This document shows, in pieces, positions 8,489-12,977 of a DNA stretch of 12,977 nt. Every line of letters starts with the position of its first letter. The first letter of the stretch is position 1. Under the pieces are notes generated by a model. The model had not been told where the DNA came from and ran no database searches. It worked only from the letters and a program-made list of their open reading frames with translations. The translations under genes and the position numbers were made by a program. Source of the DNA: Bacteroidales bacterium UBA1237 (GTDB lineage Bacteria; Bacteroidota; Bacteroidia; Bacteroidales; UBA932); contig DBWN01000131.1 in NCBI GenBank assembly GCA_002308935.1, forward strand, positions 3,322 through 16,298, written 5' to 3'.

Positions 8489-8496
8489 CAAAATTA
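8489..8496 (-). promoter_or_regulatory. -7 element of the esterase-susCD operon promoter
   Basis: The minus strand reads TAATTTTG, an exact match to the Bacteroidota -7 consensus TAnnTTTG. Transcription would start near 8483 and leave a leader of about 44 bases before the esterase ATG at 8439. No TTTG -33 element is found at the usual 19-21 bp spacing (bases 8516-8519 give GTGT), as expected of a promoter that needs an activator such as the HTCS. Confidence 0.5.
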
Positions 8497-8503
8497 CCCT
8501 AAA

Positions 8504-8515
8504 CCGTTTCAACGG
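8504..8515. repeat. CCGTT-TC-AACGG dyad upstream of the operon promoter
   Basis: A perfect 5-bp inverted repeat with a 2-bp centre lies in the spacer just upstream of the TAATTTTG element. Its position between the -7 and -33 regions suits a protein-binding site, but a 5-bp arm can occur by chance. Confidence 0.35.
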
Positions 8516-8565
8516 ACACTCCAAAAATGACGGAAAACTCTCCCGCACGTACACGCATTGTGCGA

Positions 8566-8614
8566 GATGTCCAAACCACTCTACCGGATGTCCGAAAATG
8601 AGGATTCCGACATC
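8566..8614. promoter_or_regulatory. operator-like cluster: two direct GATGTCC copies and one inverted copy
   Basis: GATGTCC occurs at 8566-8572 and again at 8587-8593, exactly 21 bp apart, i.e. two helical turns. The inverted form GACATC follows at 8609-8614. The second copy also sits in a short palindrome, CGGATGTCCG (8585-8594). The cluster is 70-120 bp upstream of the operon -7 element and 140-190 bp upstream of the HTCS -7 element. AraC-type domains commonly bind direct repeats on one DNA face, so this is a candidate HTCS operator (inference). Confidence 0.4.
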
Positions 8615-8701
8615 TGGAACGCCAGAAAGCCGGTATACGCTTCAAGTACTCACACGGAAAAGCGCTTAGCGATCAGCATAAAAGGCACTAGAGGCATACT
8701 G

Positions 8702-8741
8702 TATACGAATGATTCTGAAAAGTTCAAAAGATTTTCGTATA
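8702..8741. repeat. TATACGAA / TTCGTATA inverted repeat upstream of the HTCS promoter
   Basis: TATACGAA (8702-8709) and TTCGTATA (8734-8741) are perfect 8-bp inverted arms separated by 24 bp. The right arm overlaps the weak -33-like TTTC (8733-8736) of the HTCS promoter. The arms could bind a dimeric regulator or allow autoregulation. A transcript-level hairpin is unlikely, since the expected start point lies downstream. Confidence 0.5.
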
Positions 8742-8742
8742 T

Positions 8743-8758
8743 GATAGTTTTGACTATC
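8743..8758. repeat. GATAGT-TTTG-ACTATC dyad overlapping the HTCS -7 element
   Basis: A perfect 6-bp inverted repeat with a 4-base centre. Its right arm shares bases 8755-8758 with the TATCTTTG promoter element, so a protein bound here would block or reposition RNA polymerase. Binding is inferred from position only. Confidence 0.4.
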
Positions 8759-8762
8759 TTTG
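8755..8762 (+). promoter_or_regulatory. -7 element of the HTCS gene promoter
   Basis: TATCTTTG matches TAnnTTTG exactly. A weak TTTC at 8733-8736 lies 18 bp upstream as a possible -33 element. Transcription would start near 8768, giving a leader of about 18 bases before the ATG at 8786, with only a loose purine-rich stretch (GAAAGGGAAA) as ribosome-binding region. Confidence 0.5.
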
Positions 8763-8785
8763 CAGAAAGGGAAACAACACCCGGA

Positions 8786-11700
8786 ATGAAAAGGCCCGCA
8801 TCCTTATTATCAATTATTCTGTCCATTGTCGCTTTCACCTGCAATGCTCAGGTGAAGGTATGGCGTGCTCCAGTGGAATCCGCCTTATCCAACAGTTCAG
8901 TCACCGCCATCGAGGAAACCACAGACGGATATATCTGGATCGGCACTCAGCAAGGACTGAACAAATTCAACGGCACTACATACAACGTCTTTTACCAGGG
9001 CGACACCCTGGCCCTGTCAAATGACAGAATCTGGTGCCTTTGCCATGACACCGGTAACCGTCTTTGGGTAGGCACAAGTGCCGGAATCAACCTCATTGCG
9101 GATTCCAAGGTTGTCAGAAGACCTACTCCAAGATTCGATGCAATTTCAGCTATCGCGAACTATTCTCCTGAGAAGTTGGTTTACGGCGGCTATGAGGGCG
9201 TTCTTACCTATGACAAGGCGACCGGTGAAACCCAGACAATCTTATCCGGTTTTCAGTACCCTAGCAGCATTCTGGTGACCCTTGACAAGAAAGTGGTTTG
9301 CACTGGCAAGAACGGTACACCGGAAATCCGGGTGCTCGACACGTCCTTCAATCTGTCTGATAATTTCACCATTCCAGGAATCAACCGCATCAACGGTATC
9401 GCCCAGGCGAAAGACGGAACAATCGTATTTGCCACTGATAAAGGTATCTTGGCTTTCAATAATGACCTGGAGGAAATACCGGGATGGAGCAAAAAACTGG
9501 AGGACGCTTGCGGAATCAAGAATCCCGATGTGATATTCATCAGTTATGACCTTTATGAGGACAATATCACGGCAGGGATTTCCGGAGGAAAGATATATTC
9601 CATCAGTACATCAACAGGTGAAATCAGCCATTCCTGGTACAACGTGACTCTTGAGGGTGCCAAGGAGGGAATGGCCATTCTGACCAGGGATAACCTCTGG
9701 TACTCAACAGATGTCGAGCCGCTTTCTCATGACATCAGAGGAAATGACATATTCACAGTCACCTTAAAGGATCTTCCCCAGCACGACAAGGTAGTATGGA
9801 CATACAGATATGAAGGCAACCGTGCCCTAGTGCTCACTTATTCAAGAATTTTCCTGGTCAATCTGAATACCGGTTCATACAGGGACATTACCCCCGCACA
9901 AGAGAAGTCTATAGGACAATGGATCTACCGCTCTTGCTTGGACGCAGCAGGAGACCTCTGGATAGTGACGAACAGTCAGTGGGTCAAAAAATACAATCTT
10001 AACGGAAGCGATATCACTGGAGTAAAGGAATGGAAAGCGGAGCAGTGCCCTGCAATCTGGGCCAACCCTGACGGATCCATATGTTACATAGACGGCTCAT
10101 ACCTGTACACGATATCCTCTGACGGAGAACGATACGGGAGGCCAATGAGCAGATCAGGAAGCCATTGGAGGGCTATGCCTTCACCATCCAGTGACAAGGT
10201 ATTCTTAAGCCTTGAGGAAAAAATCTACCAGTACAGCCAAGACCGCTTGTTCATAGAGCTTCCATACACAGCTGATGCCACCAGTTGCGTCTCAGAAGAC
10301 CCTCAAGGAAGAATCTGGATCGGCAGTCTTTATTCCGGTTTGACCTGTTTCGACCCTTCGAGCGGGGAAACCAAAGAATATACTATCTCCAACGGAATGC
10401 CGGACAATAATATCCGGAGCATCATCTTCGACGACAGGGGGACATGGGTAAGTACCAGAAACGCGATAGTTCTGATAAACGGAAATGACCAGATACTTCC
10501 CATCCAGATCAAATCATCCAATCCGATGAACTATGTCCTGTCTGCCTCGACGACAGGTGACTCAGGACAGATCGTTTTCGGTGCGGAAGATGCAATAGTC
10601 GTCTTATACCCGTCATCCCGTGACATTCCCGAAGACATTCCCATCAATCTTGATGCGATCCTTGTAAACAACAGCGAATATCCTGATTTCGGCAAGGAAC
10701 TGGTCTTGAACTATGACCAGAACCTTATCGTGTTCTATTTTTCCGCCAAGGATTATGTAGTCGGTGAGCAACTCAACTTCGCATACAAGTTGGAGGGGCT
10801 TGATTCTCAGTGGATCGTATCAGAGAACAAGATAGGATTCTTTTCAAATCTGAAAAGCGGCAAATACCGTTTCTTCGTCCGAGTACAAACCCCGGACGGA
10901 GTCTGGCACGAGCCGAAGGAGCTCATCAGATTGAGAATCAAGCCGGCCCCATGGCTGACAATGACCGCAAAGTTGTTTTACGCATTATTCGGTGCCGCTT
11001 TGTTGTCTGTTCTCATTCTCTTGTATAACCGTAACCGCAGGAACAGAGAAAGGGCGGAGCGTTCAGAAATGGAGAAGGCCGTGGGCGAACAGATGAACCG
11101 CGACAAGACAGACTTCTTCATGAACATTTCCCATGAATACAGGACACCTCTTTCATTGATCTACGGTCCAGCAAGGGAACTGTCACGAAACAACAATCTC
11201 GACGAGCATGACAAACACCTTGTCCGTCTTATAGAGAGGAACGCCGAAAAGATGATGACACTTACCGAGCAGGTCGTCAACTTTGACCGTTTCTCAAGAT
11301 CCTCTGATCACCTTGCAGTCCTCAGGACAGATCTCGGAAAGATGCTCAGAAAGATCTACGGAAACTTCGAGTATCTTGAGAAGCAAAAGAATCTGACTAT
11401 CTCTTTCGAACAATCCAAAGAGGATTTCCCCCCTGTATGGTGCGACAGGGACAAGATCGAAAAGATATTCTTCAACATCCTGAGCAACGCTATCAAATAC
11501 ACTCCTGAAGGCGGTAACATCAGTATCAACCTTTCCACGCTGGATTCAGTGAATGCCAATGTGCTGTACAATCTTCCGGAAAGTCAATACGAGGGCGCTT
11601 ATGCGGAAGTCAGCGTAGCCGATTCAGGGGTGGGTATCGACCCTGATGAGATCGAACGGATTTTCAACCGGTTCGAAAGACTGGGGAAAAAGGTAGGAGA

Positions 11701-12679
11701 CAAGATCCCGGAAGGACTCGGTATAGGGCTGAACCACGTTCTCTACCTTGTCGGACTGCACCGAGGGGCCATCAGTGTCAAGAGGAATGAGCCCAAGGGC
11801 GCGATATTCTCCTTCGTCATCCCGATGGAAAAGGAAGCATACAGCGGAGAAGAAATCTGGCGTGAAGTACCTTACGAATCCACTGGCAGGATCTCCGAAA
11901 CTGTGCCGGTACAAAATTCCGACAAATCTTTCACCGTACTTATTGCCGAGGACGACCAGGAAATGCGCACATATCTTCATGACCTTTTCAAAGGTTCCTA
12001 CAATGTGATGCTGGCAACCGACGGAGAAGAAGCGATGAGGTTCATCAAGATAAGCGCACCGGACATTATTGTAAGCGACGTAATGATGCCTTACAAGGAC
12101 GGATTCCAACTCTGCAAGGAAATCAAGGAGAGCGAAGAATTCAGCCATCTTCCAGTAGTTCTTCTGACCGCCAAATCACAAGCCGCAGATTCAATCGAGG
12201 GACTCGGGTACGGTGCTGACTCTTATGTCCAGAAGCCTTTCGATCCCCAATACCTGCAGGCACTGGTCAAGAGCATTCTGGAAAACAGGTTAAGGATACA
12301 GCATCTGCTCAAGGACAAAACGAATGAGACCATCGAAGAAGTTCTTCCCGAACTTCAGATGGACCTGCATGATAAACAGTTCATCGAAAAGATGTACAAG
12401 TTCGTGGAAGACCATATATCCGAAGAAGATCTCAACGTGACATCCCTCGCTGATTTTATGGGCATGAGCCGTAGCGGACTCTTCTCGAAAGTCAAAACCC
12501 TGACCGGGCAATCCCCCCAGGAATTCCTAATCAATTACCGTCTCAACGCCGCAAAGAAGCTCATTCTGTCAAGGGATTACAATGTGAGCGAAGTGGCATA
12601 CATGGTCGGTTTCTCGACGTTGAACGGTTTCTCAAGAGCATTCAAGAACAAATTCGGTGTTCCTCCGAGTTCATTGTAG
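8786..12679 (+). CDS. hybrid two-component system regulator (HTCS), sensor kinase-receiver-AraC fusion
   Basis: A 1297-aa one-polypeptide sensor and transcription factor, the likely activator of the divergent operon. The signal peptide is cleaved near CNA-Q (residue 21). Residues 23-640 are a periplasmic double beta-propeller with regulator-propeller repeats, e.g. DGYIWIGTQQGL (47-58), GNRLWVGTSAGI (90-101) and GRIWIGS (Trp511). A Y_Y_Y domain follows (about 642-718), then one membrane helix (730-747). The kinase has phosphoacceptor His783 in MNISHEYRTPLSL, N-box Asn897 and Asn901, G1 box DSGVGI (from Asp946) and G2 box GLGIGL (977-982). The receiver has acidic Asp1056/Asp1057, phosphoacceptor Asp1098 (SDVMMP), Thr1128 and Lys1150. 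An AraC-type helix-turn-helix occupies about 1205-1297 (VTSLADFMGMSRSGLFSKVK; VSEVAYMVGFSTLNGFSRAF). All key residues are present, so it looks functional. Met at 8786 is the only start giving a signal peptide. The ligand is unknown. Confidence 0.97.
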   Translation: MKRPASLLSIILSIVAFTCNAQVKVWRAPVESALSNSSVTAIEETTDGYIWIGTQQGLNKFNGTTYNVFYQGDTLALSNDRIWCLCHDTGNRLWVGTSAGINLIADSKVVRRPTPRFDAISAIANYSPEKLVYGGYEGVLTYDKATGETQTILSGFQYPSSILVTLDKKVVCTGKNGTPEIRVLDTSFNLSDNFTIPGINRINGIAQAKDGTIVFATDKGILAFNNDLEEIPGWSKKLEDACGIKNPDVIFISYDLYEDNITAGISGGKIYSISTSTGEISHSWYNVTLEGAKEGMAILTRDNLWYSTDVEPLSHDIRGNDIFTVTLKDLPQHDKVVWTYRYEGNRALVLTYSRIFLVNLNTGSYRDITPAQEKSIGQWIYRSCLDAAGDLWIVTNSQWVKKYNLNGSDITGVKEWKAEQCPAIWANPDGSICYIDGSYLYTISSDGERYGRPMSRSGSHWRAMPSPSSDKVFLSLEEKIYQYSQDRLFIELPYTADATSCVSEDPQGRIWIGSLYSGLTCFDPSSGETKEYTISNGMPDNNIRSIIFDDRGTWVSTRNAIVLINGNDQILPIQIKSSNPMNYVLSASTTGDSGQIVFGAEDAIVVLYPSSRDIPEDIPINLDAILVNNSEYPDFGKELVLNYDQNLIVFYFSAKDYVVGEQLNFAYKLEGLDSQWIVSENKIGFFSNLKSGKYRFFVRVQTPDGVWHEPKELIRLRIKPAPWLTMTAKLFYALFGAALLSVLILLYNRNRRNRERAERSEMEKAVGEQMNRDKTDFFMNISHEYRTPLSLIYGPARELSRNNNLDEHDKHLVRLIERNAEKMMTLTEQVVNFDRFSRSSDHLAVLRTDLGKMLRKIYGNFEYLEKQKNLTISFEQSKEDFPPVWCDRDKIEKIFFNILSNAIKYTPEGGNISINLSTLDSVNANVLYNLPESQYEGAYAEVSVADSGVGIDPDEIERIFNRFERLGKKVGDKIPEGLGIGLNHVLYLVGLHRGAISVKRNEPKGAIFSFVIPMEKEAYSGEEIWREVPYESTGRISETVPVQNSDKSFTVLIAEDDQEMRTYLHDLFKGSYNVMLATDGEEAMRFIKISAPDIIVSDVMMPYKDGFQLCKEIKESEEFSHLPVVLLTAKSQAADSIEGLGYGADSYVQKPFDPQYLQALVKSILENRLRIQHLLKDKTNETIEEVLPELQMDLHDKQFIEKMYKFVEDHISEEDLNVTSLADFMGMSRSGLFSKVKTLTGQSPQEFLINYRLNAAKKLILSRDYNVSEVAYMVGFSTLNGFSRAFKNKFGVPPSSL

Positions 12680-12684
12680 CTGCC

Positions 12685-12977
12685 ATGCTGAAGGTTAAAA
12701 GACTCGCATCCATATTGACGATTGCCGTCCTTTGTTGCTTCTCCCTCCAAGCCCAGAGCCTGGAGGATTTCCTCCAACAGCTTGACGCCACAATCGCTGA
12801 TGCCGACAGATATGTAGCTGAGAAGGAGGTGAGGATAAAGACCATAGAAAACTCACTTCAATCAAGAGGGATAAGCGCCGAACAGAGGTACTTCATATAC
12901 GGACAGCTCTATGAAGAGTATGTCACCTACAACTTTGCAAAGGCGAGTGAAGCTCTTGAGAACCAAGAAGCCGCGGC
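12685..12977 (+). CDS. DUF6377-like protein, N-terminal part, cut by the window edge
   Basis: ATG at 12685 lies five bases after the HTCS stop; 97 codons are visible and the frame stays open to the edge. A signal peptide (MLKVKRLASILTIAVLCCFS, cleaved near QA-Q24) is followed by SLEDFLQQLDATIADADRYV, then EKEVRIKTIENSL and EQRYFIYGQLYEEYVTYNF. From memory this spacing (LDxxI, Y-x-x-K/E-K-E-x-R-I, RYxIYxxLYxEY) matches the start of DUF6377 proteins of Bacteroidota. Those are proteins of roughly 550 aa with tetratricopeptide-like helices, a membrane segment, a coiled coil and a C-terminal region suspected of regulation. A SusD-type or purely structural helical protein is less likely. The tight spacing says it is co-transcribed with the HTCS. 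Only the N-terminus is visible, so the family call is moderate; that the gene is real is nearly sure. Confidence 0.8.
   Translation, partial: MLKVKRLASILTIAVLCCFSLQAQSLEDFLQQLDATIADADRYVAEKEVRIKTIENSLQSRGISAEQRYFIYGQLYEEYVTYNFAKASEALENQEAA

Larger units (their letters stand above)
8440..8785. promoter_or_regulatory. divergent control region between esterase-susCD operon and HTCS gene
   Basis: This 346-bp stretch holds no convincing gene. An open frame in phase with the HTCS gene runs through it from a TTG at 8558 but lacks any protein-like start. It should contain both divergent promoters and the operators of the regulator. Within it I see a TAnnTTTG element for each direction, several dyads and the repeated GATGTCC motif, listed separately. 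An imperfect pair CGCAC (8544-8548) / GTGCG (8560-8564) is also present. Confidence 0.75.

Noticed and set aside
8544..8564. CGCAC / GTGCG inverted pair as a terminator or operator
   Set aside because: The arms are only five bases, the flanks pair only with a bulge, and there is no T-run on either strand.
8558..8785. 76-codon in-frame extension upstream of the HTCS gene, from a TTG
   Set aside because: It carries no signal peptide, would bury the clear one starting at 8786, and spans the predicted promoter and dyads.
11624..12148. 174-aa open frame antisense to the HTCS gene
   Set aside because: It lies opposite the kinase and receiver domains, whose motifs are intact; its composition reflects reverse codons.
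1..12977. CRISPR array, tRNA or rRNA genes, insertion sequence or integrase
   Set aside because: No regular repeat-spacer pattern, cloverleaf, transposase motif or terminal repeats were seen; genes account for nearly all of the window.

Overview
The window reads as part of a polysaccharide utilisation locus (PUL) of a Bacteroidota bacterium, most likely order Bacteroidales. The evidence is an adjacent SusC/SusD pair, lipoproteins with an acidic export signal after the lipid cysteine, a one-polypeptide hybrid two-component regulator (HTCS), TAnnTTTG-type -7 promoter elements and weak Shine-Dalgarno sequences. Base composition looks close to half G+C by eye; genus cannot be read from the sequence.

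Left part, minus strand, read from right to left. An operon starts at about 8440: a type-B carboxylesterase lipoprotein (6964-8439), the SusC-like TonB-dependent transporter (3665-6916), the SusD-like glycan-binding lipoprotein (1721-3652) and a DUF3823 lipoprotein (778-1701). The gaps are 47, 12 and 19 bp. A GC-rich hairpin with a short T-run (733-760) follows the DUF3823 gene. Beyond it is a 219-aa secreted protein of unknown function (31-690), then the first three codons of another minus-strand gene at the window edge (1-9).

Centre. A 346-bp divergent intergenic region (8440-8785) separates the operon from its likely regulator. It holds a -7-like element facing each way, a repeated GATGTCC motif 21 bp apart with an inverted copy, and two perfect dyads at the regulator's own promoter.

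Right part, plus strand. An intact 1297-aa HTCS (8786-12679) carries sensor propeller, Y_Y_Y domain, one membrane segment, histidine kinase, receiver and AraC-type DNA-binding domain. Five bases later a second gene starts (12685, running off the edge). It encodes a secreted or membrane-anchored protein resembling the N-terminus of the DUF6377 family.

Inferred working model: the HTCS senses a breakdown product in the periplasm and activates the divergent operon. SusD and probably the DUF3823 protein capture the glycan at the surface, SusC imports it, and the esterase removes ester groups. No glycoside hydrolase or polysaccharide lyase lies in the window, so the substrate cannot be named. The architecture is a known type. 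The less ordinary points are an esterase as the first operon gene with a shortened region between its catalytic Glu and His, an insertion in the DUF3823 protein, the tight HTCS/DUF6377-like gene pair, and the repeat structure of the control region.
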